Source of the DNA: Eucalyptus grandis
Taxonomy: Eukaryota > Streptophyta > Magnoliopsida > Myrtales > Myrtaceae
DNA: 64,000 nucleotides
NCBI RefSeq assembly: GCF_016545825.1
Contig: NC_052619.1
Span: forward strand, 10,803,501 to 10,867,500
Direction of reading: 5' to 3'
The notes beneath the pieces were generated by a model that ran no database searches, was not told the origin of the DNA, and saw only the letters and a list, made by a program, of their open reading frames with translations. Within the stretch, counting starts at the first letter, position 1. The number at the start of each line of letters is the position of its first letter. The translations under genes and the position numbers were made by a program. Below, one piece after another: positions 21,900 to 33,523 of the stretch.

Positions 21900-22990
21900 C
21901 TAGGGAAATTTGTGCCTATACCAGATCAAAGCTGTTTGAAGTTGGAGATGCAATTCAAACCGATTGAGAAAAGAAAGAATCGAAAAGTTAGGCATATGTG
22001 CGATGGACCCTGGGCCCAAGTAAGACTGACTCGGCTGGAAGTAAATTCCAATTCCACTTCACAGAAGTCACCTTCAAGAAAGGAAATCAAAGATGTTTTT
22101 GGCCCAATCCATCTTTGGTGGGCACTTGATTCTGCAACAGGCTCTTGCTTCCCATTTCGTAAATCCTCGATGATGCATGCTTGCTCTCGAACTCGAACCT
22201 CACAAACATTTTCTGAAATGTACTTTGATATGTGTACAGATGTCTAATCATTTGCTTTTGCCTCTGATGCCCATTATATGCCATGGTAGAACCTTGGGAG
22301 GATCAGGCCATCAAATGATTTTAACGCGCGTTTATATAGGGTTAGAAGTTTATATTGATTAATAAGTAGGAATCTACGCCTTCCTACAGGGATCTGTGCA
22401 CCAAATAAAATGGGCTTTTGTTTAATTTCTTGCTATCTAGGCTTTCTCACAGAATGGGCCACCTCTGGTTTTGACCTCTGTCCTCTTACTGTATGCTCTG
22501 CATTCCACCTGTGGGGAAGGTCATCTGACTTGTACTTTCTCAGCTTAAGACAAGAAAGGGGGAAAAAATCTTGTATAGATTCTGGATTTCTTTGATTTTG
22601 ATCTTTCACTTATTTACCTTTATATAAATTGCAGCAATGATTTCACTAACGTCTTCTGTCATACTGCCGCTAGATGTGAAAATTATGTTGTGTCTTGTAC
22701 TTTTCTTTTTGGGCCACACGGTGTCTACAACTCTTGATACGTCTGCTGGTGGTAACAATATGAGCTTCTACTATAGTGTACCGGGTTCAAGGCAAGTGGA
22801 CAGTGCATTGTAATATCTGACTACATTCTGTTGCTTCTCTGCTGTTTTTGTCATTTCCCATATGCTCCATTGTGATTTTATATGTTTAACGCTCCGTGTT
22901 AAATTAAGCAGGAACGATGACTGAAAGATGCAGTTCTTACTGTATTTGCAAATAAACAAGATTGTTCCCCCTCACTGGTAAGAATTTTAT
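21900..22990. other. Non-coding, no gene recognised
   Basis: Only short accidental frames. T-rich, intron-like composition appears from about 22600 to 22990. No conserved protein is recognised. Confidence 0.4.
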
Positions 22991-22995
22991 TTTTT

Positions 22996-23596
22996 TTGGT
23001 AGCATCACTTGTGACACACCAACGCAAGATAAATTCAACCAGAAAAGGATCGAATGATTATAACCGGACGTCCCTGCAGTTTCATTTCTTTAGTGGTGAA
23101 AAAAGATCTACGCAAAAGGAAAGCAAACGAGTGGTAGAAACCATGTCATCGGTGAACCACAGGCCACTATCCACTTCTCTAGCCACAAACAGAAGAGAGT
23201 TTGATGTTTCTCTTCCTACCTCAAGTGCCTCCCGACAACTTGGACTGGCAATTAAGCAGTTGACTGATATTATGGTCGGTCAGAACATCAGTGAAAGCAA
23301 CATTAGCTCCCACTCTGTTTGAATTCTTTTGGATATACTGTTCAGTGAGAAGAATATAACCGGACAGATTGTCTTTGTTACTGTTTGGGGTTGCTTTATG
23401 TTCATGATAGGCCACTAAGCAAGAATTCGATGGGGATGGCCAATGGATCTAGATGGATTTCTACTAGTGTATCTGACAGCGATACAGGATCTACTGATGT
23501 GGATTCTTTTCCACACAAGGCTGGTTCTGCTCACCGTGAGGGAAAGGGCATCACCAGCGGAGTGGACAAATTGCACAGCAGTGGAGATACTCAATA
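22996..23596 (+). other. Possible unidentified exon-like fragments
   Basis: An open stretch at 22996-23322 (108 codons, Ser/Thr-rich, ending ...ESNISSHSV) follows a T-rich tract and TAG that could be a splice acceptor. A second open stretch at 23385-23597 (Ser/Asp-rich) follows another acceptor-like 'ATGATAG'. The composition looks more like real low-complexity protein tail than random AT-rich DNA, but I cannot name the family. Possibly the 3' part of a captured or broken gene. Confidence 0.25.
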
Positions 23597-23599
23597 AGC

Positions 23600-24870
23600 T
23601 TTCAATGTATTGTGAGATACTGAGCTAACTAACCAAGCTGGTTTTTGCAAGGAAGTGAGTGAGCATAGTAGCTTCACAGTGATTGATTGGTTTTCTGCAT
23701 TATCTCAGTCAAGAACACCATGGTCAGATTGGTTACTCACTTAAGACAAGCCATGATATGGCCAACTGGGATCTGATTTTATACCAATAACCACACAGAG
23801 AAATATTTTCTGAAATAACATGGACATGGAAGGTTATACTAGTGCCCTTATTTTGCCCATCCCTCCCTCAGCGGGGCTTCAATGTCACCCTTATTCGTTC
23901 TGTTACTTCCTCGTAATGTGCCAGCTAGATGAAGGGTTTTTGCAAAGAGTTCTACATTATCTGTTCTGTTACATTTTCCGCCCATTGTTTTATGAGAAAA
24001 TAGAAGACAGGCAAGCGTGCAGAGAGATGCAATTGACCATCTTATTCCTAATGAATAATCTTACAACTGTAAAGATAGATAAGTGCTTCCACATTGAGCT
24101 ATATAATAGGTGTACACATGAAGCAGTTGACTTTTGATTACATTGCCTCATGTGAACACCTAATTTGGTCGCGTACATGAGAGAGGTCACTGTAGGGACC
24201 TTGCATTCTCACATGCTGCAGCAACAAAATGATCAAAGACGGAATTATAGCAGAAGTAGAAATACTACCTGTTGCTCATATTCATATAAGGTAGATAGCA
24301 ATTTGTTATGTTCGCTGCTTATTAGTAGATAATATTGATTTAATGTCACACTTGCAGAATCGTTCTGAGTACATTGAATGATAATTAACAACATTTGCTC
24401 GTAGATGTTCGTCACTTGAAATGTTTAGAGATTCATCAGAAACAATTGATTTATCCTTACTCTTCTCATGCGACAAGGAAGAAAAGTAGTTGACCTAACC
24501 TAAGGAATCAATACATTTTCATCTCTTCATTGTTTCTACCTTGTTCAAAGTTCAGACACAATGTTTTGCTTTCACTCTACTTTTGTTCTTGCGTAGAACA
24601 GACATGTCACATCATGTAGGACAGCAGATAAAACAATCGAAAGTAGATACACAAACAGCTATTGCAGAAGTTTGTCATTATTAGGTGTAAAATGTGAAGC
24701 ATCGAAGGCAGATTGGAAATGACTTTCAGTACAATTTCACTTCCAATGAAGCAATGACATAACAATTTCATGTTTTCATTATGAATTCCTAACTTTTTGT
24801 ACCAACTGAGTGCATTGCATAAGCACTCCACTAATTGCTCCTTCATCAATAATGACAAGCCAAACTTTTT
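23600..24870. other. Downstream flank of the intact F-box gene
   Basis: From about 24420 to 24720 this is paralogous to 11230-11470 and 28790-28990 (shared words include TCTTCTC, GGAATCAATA.ATTTTCATCTCTTCAT and GACATG), showing that flanks were duplicated with the genes. 23600-24400: nothing recognised. Confidence 0.5.
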
Positions 24871-24879
24871 AGCTATGGT

Positions 24880-25953
24880 TTAAAAGCTTGGTTCGATCCA
24901 AAGTGGAGGAGAAAATTGGCTATCAGATATCCAGTCGATATGCGGCTCTATTGAACCATCTTCGAGGTGATATATTCCCATGTCTGTACCTCCTCCCTCT
25001 TTAGTTAGCTTGGACCATGAGAAAAAATCATCAATAAAATAAATACAATTCGACTTTATGTGATGCTTCTGATCGACCTCCAAAGAGAAGGAAGAATTGC
25101 AGCCCACGAAAAGGGACATGTTCCCCAAGTTCTTGACTCCCGTCCACGTTCGATTATCGAGGTCAATCTCAAAAATATGAAATCGAAAGGTTCCTTTACG
25201 CGTTCGTTGTCCCTGTCGTGACACCAACAATAGAGATCCTGTCACTGATTGCACTAGATACGTCTGCTCACGACCTAGGAGTCCTCTCGGCATCTTGAAA
25301 ACTACTTGAGCTTCTAACGGAGTCGGCCCATCTGCATCGAACCTCAATATGCTACCCCCACGATTCAGAATCACAAAGCACCCCCTATAAAATATGACAT
25401 CATTGACATAATACTTGGAGGTCACTGACGACCACTCCTCGTCGCCAGGTTTCCAGAGCCATAATCGTCGGCAGTTCCTATAGATGACAACGACTTTGTA
25501 ATCTGGAGACGTAGCAGGGCTATCAGATAGAGCGAACTTAAAGATGTAGGCACCATACGTGCGAAGCAAGCGGGAGTTTTGTATGGCGAGGAACTTGTTC
25601 AGATTGGGAAGCTTAATAATATGGTCGCGGCACGACATGGGATTCTTCAGCATGTGGAGTTCCCCCTCCTTGCCCATCGTCAGCATCCAACCTCGCGAAA
25701 AGAAGCATCTCTTCCCCTTTGCTTCTGGCAAGAGCGCTTTGTGAACCAGCTGACATGAGAGGCAGAAAAACTCGCGCCACCGCGTCCCCTCCTCGTCCGC
25801 GAGCATCAACCACGGGACGTCGCTCCTCTCTTCGACAGCAGCGAATCGCCAAGAGTGGCATACTGCTCGAAAGGCCGACAAATCCTTTGGACAAAGGCGT
25901 TGCGAGCATAGTACTAGCAACTCTTGCGGGAGATTTGCCCAGTTTCTCGCCAT
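24880..25953 (-). CDS. F-box protein with DUF295 beta-propeller domain
   Basis: 357-residue protein and the only open member of this cluster. The F-box is at about residues 4-44 (NWANLPQELLVLCSQRLC..., then AVCHSWR) and would bind SKP1 in an SCF ubiquitin ligase. The DUF295/KIB1-4 domain spans about 75-340, with an SRGW block, a WLWKPGDEEW block, an FEIDL block and the family-typical CIYF-DD and DMGIYHLEDG near the end; it would choose the substrate. The C-terminus is PPLWIEPSF. Start: the first ATG is 25951-25953 (MARNWANL); a TTG two codons upstream is not needed. Single exon, no premature stop. Sister copies at 11746, 16279, 29551, 30705, 58427 and 59597 are all broken. The substrate is unknown. 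F-box/DUF295 genes often expand in tandem and decay, as here. Confidence 0.9.
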   Translation of the reverse strand: MARNWANLPQELLVLCSQRLCPKDLSAFRAVCHSWRFAAVEERSDVPWLMLADEEGTRWREFFCLSCQLVHKALLPEAKGKRCFFSRGWMLTMGKEGELHMLKNPMSCRDHIIKLPNLNKFLAIQNSRLLRTYGAYIFKFALSDSPATSPDYKVVVIYRNCRRLWLWKPGDEEWSSVTSKYYVNDVIFYRGCFVILNRGGSILRFDADGPTPLEAQVVFKMPRGLLGREQTYLVQSVTGSLLLVSRQGQRTRKGTFRFHIFEIDLDNRTWTGVKNLGNMSLFVGCNSSFSLEVDQKHHIKSNCIYFIDDFFSWSKLTKEGGGTDMGIYHLEDGSIEPHIDWISDSQFSPPLWIEPSF

Positions 25954-26124
25954 TCTCAATTATATCGTATTGAAACGAAGTAGAATTTCGCAAGGGAGAT
26001 GGAAAGTAGCCACTAGTTACTTGATAATCGATCAAATAAAATAAAAACCGAGAATCTCACTTTAAATAGGAATCCCAATTCTAAGGAAAGGAAACAAAGT
26101 GACCATTATGTTTATCGGATGAGA

Positions 26125-26822
26125 ATTATATATCGGAAATATAGTGCAAAAATAAACAAGTAAGGAATATTTATCGAGCTAAAAGTGGAAACAAAATTAG
26201 TATGATTTATGTCCCATTTTGGTGTCATAAAGTGAAGAAAATTGCAAGCATAGCAATATGTATCCTGAACATTTTAATAAAAGTGACAAGTAAACGTATG
26301 TAGAGGTTACTAAAAATATGAAACAGAGCAAACAAGAAGTTTGTTCTAGGATTTTGTTTTACTAATGATTAAATAGAGTGCTTGCAAAAGATGTCATCAA
26401 TTGGATTTTTAACCTTTAAAGAGATTCGACCAACCCTATAAAATTGTAAGAAAAAACAATTCTTCGAATTCAAGGTCCTACTTCGGAAATATAATGCTAA
26501 ATTAAACAAGTGAGGAATATTTATCGAGCCAAAATTGGAAATAAAATCAGTATGATTTATGTCCCATTTTGGTGTCATAAATTGAAGAAAATTGCAAGTA
26601 TAGCAATATGCTTCCTGAACATTTTAGTAAAAATGACAAGTACACGTATGTAAAGGTTACTAAAAAGTGGGACGGGGTGAATCAGAAGTTTGTTCTGGGA
26701 TTTTGTTTTACTAATGTTTAAATAGATTGCTTGCAAAAGATGCCATCAATTGGATTTTTAGCCTTTAAAGAGATTCGACCAACCCTATAAAATTGTAACA
26801 AAAAACAATTCTTCAAATTCAA
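26125..26822. repeat. Tandem duplication, 360-bp period, upstream of F-box gene
   Basis: Two head-to-tail copies (about 26125-26470 and 26485-26822). The word GTCCCATTTTGGTGTCATAA stands at 26211 and 26571. Copies are close to 90% identical by eye. They contain the far-upstream F-box flank and could carry a doubled promoter element, though none is identified. Confidence 0.85.
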
Positions 26823-26824
26823 AA

Positions 26825-28700
26825 AAGACTAAATGCCTTTCCAAGTGGTGAACACATCTATCATAAGCACCAAGGGAAGTTTCGGTAACAACGATAGTAA
26901 CCGGCGAAGCAACCCGAAATAAATTACAGAACGTAAATATCAACACATGCCATGATCAATTGGTTGAGCTCGGTGTATCTAACATGCGAAGAGTGCAAAT
27001 AGCCCGGTAGGACAGCACATCGAGCATATTATGATGAACACATTGAGCATGTACTTTGGCGCTGAATATAGTTTTGCTTGTGTTTTCTTACGAAAAATCC
27101 ATGACATACGAGAATAAACACCAATTGATGCTAATTAAGAAAATTAACTAGTTAAGGTTCGCTCTCATGTACGCTGGTGCGACCCAATCAGTTCTGTCTT
27201 CAAAACATATCAATTAACTTGTCACACTCAATTTTCTCCAAAGCCATTGATGTGGAGTATAATGACATGTCAATCGCACTGGTTGATTGTAAAGTTTTCG
27301 TATGCCGATCGTGGAGAGCTGGCCAATGCTCATCGATATCATCGTGTAGAACATTTGCATAGCCTAATAACACATGTTAATTTAAATTGTAAATTGCACT
27401 ACATGTAAGAAACAAATTATTTGCCTCATCTTTAAGGAGTATACGCCATAAATAGTTAGTGCGGTACTCTTTCTTGAACGTAAAGTAGTAAAGTAATCAA
27501 GGGCATAGGAGTGTTCCTGATTGGCGAGCATCAATGGCATTAGTGTTACTTACGGCTCATTTCATAAGTCTTTTTCAAAGCTGCCGTTTCATCTGATGCT
27601 ATTCTCTCGTGATACTATTAATCTCCTGCTGGCATTATCTTCTTAGTTCGATAAGGTCAAACTTGCTATTCGGTTAATTCCTTCGTTCTGTTGCTTCCTT
27701 CTAATGTCGGTGATAATTCTGATTTTATTGCATGATAATGAGCAGGGGATTGCCGATCCATGTTGTTTTGACTTTGCTTTGGTACATAGCAAGTCATACA
27801 AATAATAGTACAATAATGAGCGGGAGATTGACAAAGTTGACACTTTGTTTAAGAAGAACCTTGACAAGTCATATAATTTATAGTATAAAGTTAGCGGATT
27901 TTAGTGTTTGTATTCGAGAGGAACTACAGCCCTTCGCACGATCATGGACTGTACAAATCAAGATGTTGCATATAGAATGCATATCTCAGCAATAACTTTC
28001 TTTACCGATATCCTTCGCTGGACCTTACGGACGTTGAAAAAGAAGTGGAGAAGGGAAGTGAGAAACATAGGAAAGAGAGATAGCATTCAAAGTCAATTTT
28101 TTAAGCAGTTTGGTCATTGGACTTGGGATGTAGTTGCAATACCCAGTTAACAAATAGGGTCGAGAAGAACTTAAGATAATATACCAAATTGCAGTTCCTT
28201 CATTGTTAGAAAAACAAAGCAAATGGCTTGAGCTGGTCTCTTGTAATAGTTTCCATGATAGTCATTGTGGAGATTGAGAACCTTAAACATTAAACATGAA
28301 TACCAATTAATTCGAATATAATTATGCGAGAAAACAAATTGAGGAAACTGAGATTAGTTTATAATTAATTGCTTTGGTGTAGAGAATATCTTACTGACAG
28401 AAAATTGAACCCTGCCATTAAACGCAGTCTTCTAAAAAATGCCTTTTAAGTGAGTTAAGTAGCTCCTACAGAGAGGTCCTACCTTGCACTTTCTTAATGA
28501 AGGTATAGTCGACAGTTAGAATGTCAAGATGTCGTCATTAGTAGTCTTCGATAAAAATCAAACACAAGAATATTGTTATTAGATATGTAATATATAGTTA
28601 CATATATACACGAAAAGAATCCAAACATGAAATCTTCATTGAATCAAATAAGTAAACATAGCTATTCAAAATCAAAGACTGGCGAGTTCCTTATTAGCAA
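26825..28700. other. Intergenic; 3' half is F-box flank
   Basis: 26825-28000: no gene recognised. 28025-28690 is the paralogue of 9360-9485 plus 10470-11160 and lacks the repeat and the retroposon tails found there, so it shows the pre-insertion state. Confidence 0.45.
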
Positions 28701-29550
28701 CATGGATATTTACTAAATTCACAGTCCATAATGATTTGTTTTTTAACCAAGCAACAAAATTAATTGACCCTTCTCTTCTCATGCAATCCAGGTTCTTGTA
28801 GAGTTCTTTTTTAAGCCTGTGAGTCCAATCTAAACCCTAATGTTAAGAAATCAATATATTTTCATCTCTTCATCCTTTCTTCCTAGTTCTAAGTACAAAC
28901 ATTGTGTTTCGACTCAACTCTATTTTCATTTTTGAGTAGAATGGACATGATATATGAAGCAGACACTGAGACTATTAGTACGAAAAATTCAACACTATTA
29001 GGGGCAACATTTGAAGCGTTAATAGCACAAATTCATATTTGACACTAAACCATTGAGAACTAAAGACTTCCATTCACTGGGGGAGGGGGGCCTACGAGCC
29101 AAGGGATAGTCTCGAGGAGACAGTTTCTATAGGGCGTGGTTTACGTTGGCTGTAGTTAACACATTGCAATGTTGCCAATTAAATGAAAGTAAAACAAATA
29201 GAAAGCTTGGTGAAATCTAAAGGAGAAATGATTGAGTTATAATCTTTAATCTATTATGAGAATAACTGTCTATTTTCTATCACAAAAAAACTAGATAATA
29301 AATAATCATAAATTATTGTAAGTTCCACTCTTTCAAAATCTATGATTTACAACAAGCTATTATTCTCATAGTAACCTAAAGACTATTATGCTAACAAAAC
29401 CCAATCTGAAATAAATTTCAATACAATTTTACTTCAAATGGCCTAACAATTTTAGGTTTCTAAAGTGAACTCCTAACTTTTGATACCAACTGTATCTATC
29501 GCATAGCGTTCCTTCATCAATTATAAGAAGCCAAACTCTTCAGCTATGTG

Positions 29551-30215
29551 TTACAAGCTTGGTTCGATCGAAAGCGGAGGAGAATAATGGCAATAAGGCT
29601 TCCCCATGGATTACAGCTCCACCATACAATCTTTGAGGTGGTAATGTCCGTGCCTCCTCCTCTTCATTAAGTTGGGGCCATGAGGGATAATCATAATAAA
29701 TAAATAAATAAATAGATACAATTCGGTTTAATGTGATACTTTTCATCAACCTCCAAAGAGAAGGAAAAATTATAGCCTAAGAACGATGAATTCTCTTAGC
29801 TCTTAACTTTTGTGCATGTTTGAGTATCCGGGTCAATCTCGAAAGCCTAAAATCTAAAGGCTTTTTCAGGTTTATGATCTTCCCATCGTTGACTGCACTA
29901 TATAAGCTTCACTCAGAAGCAATGGAGGTTCTGTCGTTAAATAACACTAGATCTAGGTGCTCCCAATGGACAAGTCTTCGCGGTCTCCGGAAATCTACTT
30001 GAGCTTCGAATGGAGTTGGCCCATCCATGTTGCACCTCGATATGCTGCCTCGCAATCAAGAGCAACAAAGCACCCCTAAAAAATATGACACTGCGAATAT
30101 AAGACCTGGAGTTGGGGAAGTAACTGCCGTCCACTCCTTGTCGCCAAGTTTCCAAAGCCCTAACAGTACCCTCCTCCTGTAGATGACCATGAACCTATAA
30201 TCTAGAGATGTAGTG
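29551..30215 (-). pseudogene. F-box/DUF295 relic 3A (C-terminal half)
   Basis: Only the second half of the beta-propeller domain is present: a SPTTSLDY segment near 30215, a WKLGDKEW block, CIY and a degraded C-terminus IEPSL with TAA at 29551-29553. An AAAT/TAAA microsatellite (29695-29712) has grown inside the CIYF-DD region. Homology stops abruptly at about 30215. No F-box remains. Confidence 0.75.
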
Positions 30216-30700
30216 GGGCTAACATGTTAGACTAACATATGTCATAGTTTGTAAAGTTTGGGGTTTTTTATGTTACAAAAAAAAAAAAAATTAGGGTAAA
30301 TTTGTCATTTTAGGTAAAGTTTGGGATTTTTGGTGGTATTTTCCCTTAAAATTTTGATTTATTGATTTTAATGAAGTTGTTAAAGCATGTCCCCGACATC
30401 CTTAGTATTGCCCTCGAACAACTCGGAGATTAGCTTCAGACAATAAAGTAATGTGGACAAACTTGCTCTTGGTCGAGCTTTCATGAGAGAAATATGCCAA
30501 GGGGATGCAGAGTGGAAAGTTTGGAATGATCTGGAGATTGGTTTAAGTGATAAAGGTTGTTTTATCCATCGTCGGAAGAGACGTGACATATCATGTAGTG
30601 CGGCAGATAAAACAATAGAAAGCAGACACCCAGACATATAACGAAAACCGAAATGAATATCAGTACAATTTTACTTCCTATGAGCCATCATCAATCATAA
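30216..30700. other. Spacer with a possible captured exon
   Basis: 30453-30640 is open on the plus strand for 62 codons (WKVWNDLEIGL...KGCFIHRRKR), unusually protein-like for this DNA. I cannot name a family. The last 60 bases match the downstream flank of the intact F-box gene (24605-24660). Confidence 0.3.
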
Positions 30701-30704
30701 CAAG

Positions 30705-31793
30705 TTAAAAGTTGGGTTCGATCCAAAGCGGAGGTGAAAAATGGCTGTAAGATTTCCCACTGAAATGCAGCTCGATCTTACCATATTCAAGGTGGTATAT
30801 TCCCATGTCTTTGCCTCCTCCATTTTTAGTATGCCGGGATGATTCGAGATAATCATCAGTAAAATAAATACGATTTGACTTAATGTGATGCTTTTCATTG
30901 ACCTCTAAAGAGAAGGAAGAATTCCAGCCCAAGAATAGGGAAGTGTTCTTCAAGGTCTTAACTTCTGTCCACGATTGAGTCTCAGGTAAATCGCGAAAAC
31001 GTCAAATCGAGAGGTTCTTGCTCCAGGTTTTTGCTGTCCCTGTCGTGACATCACCGATAGAGATCCCGTCGTTGATTGCACCAGATACGCTTGCTTGCGA
31101 CCTAGGACGCTTTGTGGCATTTTGAAAACTACTTGTGCTTTGGACGACGTTGGCCCGTCCGCGTCGCACGTCAATATGCCACCGTTGCAATTGAGAGCAA
31201 AAAAGCACCCCTTATAATATATATGACATCGAAATTATATCGCCTGGGGAAGTCACCGCCGTCCACTTCTCGTCGCCAGGTTTCCAAAGCCCTAAGCGTC
31301 CTTTGTTCCTATAGATGACCATAACCTTGTAACCTGGAGATGTAGTGGGGCTATCGGATAGGACGAACTAAGCGATGAAGTCACCATAGGTGTGATGATG
31401 CATGCGCAAATGTTCAACTTCAATGCCGGAGGACTTCTTCAAATTGGGAAGCTCGATTACATGGCGGTGACGCGACATGGGATTCTTCAGCATGTGGAGT
31501 TTCCAATCTCTGCCGACCGTCAACACCCAACCTCGCGAAGAGAAGCACCTCCTCGCCCTCGCTTGAGGCAGGAGCTTGTTGTGAACCTGCTGACATGAGA
31601 GGCAGAAAAACTCGCGCCTCAGCGCACCCTTCTTGTCGGCGAGCATCAACCACGGGACATTGCTCTTCTCTTCGACCGCGGCGGATCGCCACGAGCGGCA
31701 CACTGCTCGGACCGCCAACAAGTCGTTCAGACAGAGGTGTTGCAAGCATAGTCCTAGCAACTCCGGTGGGAAGTCTGCCCAAGTTCTCGCCAT
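30705..31793 (-). pseudogene. F-box/DUF295 pseudogene 4A
   Basis: The ATG at 31791-31793 gives MARTWADFPPELLGL and a full F-box, then the SRGWVL block. A TAG at 31369-31371 replaces the Lys codon of the intact paralogue (AAG to TAG) at about residue 141. Later frames hold the WKPGDEKW block, DADGP, and the C-terminus PPLWIEPNF, with at least two frameshifts (about 31225 and 30985). A truncated F-box-only protein of about 141 residues could still be made. Confidence 0.85.
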
Positions 31794-31794
31794 T

Positions 31795-33171
31795 CTCAAC
31801 TTTATCGAATTGATATGAAGCGGAATTTCGCAAGAGGAGATAAGAGTATCTGTTTCGATGACCTTAACTGTTAACCACAAAAGTTGTTGATTGCTAATTG
31901 ATAAAAGATAAGACTCTCAGTCTAAATAGGAATCCAAATTCTAACTGGAGAAGGAAACAAAATATTCGTTTGAATTATGTTTATTAGATTAGAATTATCT
32001 TCTGAAAATATAATTGTTAAAATAAAGGGGAGAGGAGTATAAGCCAAAAGAGGAGACAAATTAATGTAACTTTTACTTTATTTTGTTGTGATAATGAGAA
32101 GAAAATCACAAGTAAACCGACATGTATCCTAAAGTGAAAAAATTGTACGTTTGTTTTCTTGCGGTATCCGTTTAGGAAGAGGATAGTCACACGATATGAA
32201 TAAATTTGTCGATCCTATAGCTTTAGTAGTTCACAATATTCACAGCTATAGATACATTTTGTGTATTAAAAAAGAAAATCGAAAGAAAATATACTGAAAG
32301 AAAACCGTAATACGAAGAAGAAAAGCAAATTAATTGCCCGATTACATCACAAATCTAAAACAACAATCCTTTTCACTTTTCTTGGCGTTACTCGGAAACC
32401 ATTACCTTTTGCGCCAATTAGATAAGCAAGCGGTCAATGATTTTACTCATCTTATGTTGGTGTTACTAAAACTATAAAATAGATTCACGTGATATATAAA
32501 GAGGCGATTACTAATCAATTATATATGTTGGATAATAAGTAATTAGCTAATTATATATGTTGACTAATAAGGAAACAAAACACGAAATCTTTCAATATAG
32601 AATATAAGGAGTTGCAAATTCCTATTTCTCATGTTTTGGTTTAAAAACTTTGGAGTATATTAGCGTGTGTTATTAAAAATACACATCCCTATTTAATATA
32701 TAATATATAATTTTTTTTCCTGTCGCAAATTTTTTTATAAGTTTTATGTTATGGGTACAAATAACCCGAGAAATTGAATCTATCTATAACTTATAGTGCT
32801 ATAATAGAAACAGAGTTCTTTGCGTTAATTATGTCAATTAATAATAGGTCAGTTTCAAGACGACATAATATGTAATATATATAATATTTATATTCCTACA
32901 ATCTGCACATATAATCTCGCATATAACAATATATGAAATTGAGTTTGTGAGTAAATGCTATTTGGTTATTAGTAAATAATTGCCAATTACTTGCAAGTTG
33001 CAAGTTACAATCTTTTCATACGCCATATAGTACTTACACTTTTCACTTAACAGTTAATAATTATGTTTTGAGAATAAGTGAAGATAATTGATTTAGGCAA
33101 CCTTGCCATGAAGCAACCACTTGCATTCCTGCCTATAATTAAGTATTTACACTTGAAGTATGGCATCGTGC
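31795..33171. other. AT-rich upstream flank of pseudogene 4A
   Basis: Upstream DNA shared with copy B (60687-62060). Very AT-rich with repeated 'AATTATATATGTTG' (32518-32560). No gene seen. Confidence 0.5.
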
Positions 33172-33181
33172 TCAAGAGTTT

Positions 33182-33397
33182 TTTTTTTTTTTTTTTTTGT
33201 CGATCCTACTCTAATCCTATTCTAACACTCACTCTTAAACTTTTGCCTTTACCTCCTTGCAGGGCGTGGGAATCGAAACTCACTCCTGAAATGAAATCGT
33301 CCCCACCCCAATCCCCTTGAGAAGGTGGGGATTTGAACCCCCAACCTCCCCCTTCTAAGTTGGAAGGGTGGCCACTGAGGCGAACCTCCAATGGTTA
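33182..33397 (-). mobile_element. tRNA-derived SINE with 10-bp TSD (copy A)
   Basis: Flanked by TCAAGAGTTT at 33172-33181 and 33398-33407. On the minus strand it begins with an A-box-like GCCTCAGTGG and carries a perfect B box, GGTTCAAATCC (complement at 33329-33339). It ends in a poly(A) tail, seen here as about 18 T. No coding capacity. The same insertion is present in copy B. Confidence 0.88.
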
Positions 33398-33523
33398 TCA
33401 AGAGTTTATTACAATGAGTTTGAGGCAAGGTTTTCTGCAAGAACATAGCGTGAATCTTTTTGGCATAAGCCAATTCTGCATGCCAAGGCATCGTCAAAAT
33501 AAGAATAAACCACGTTTCGTGCA

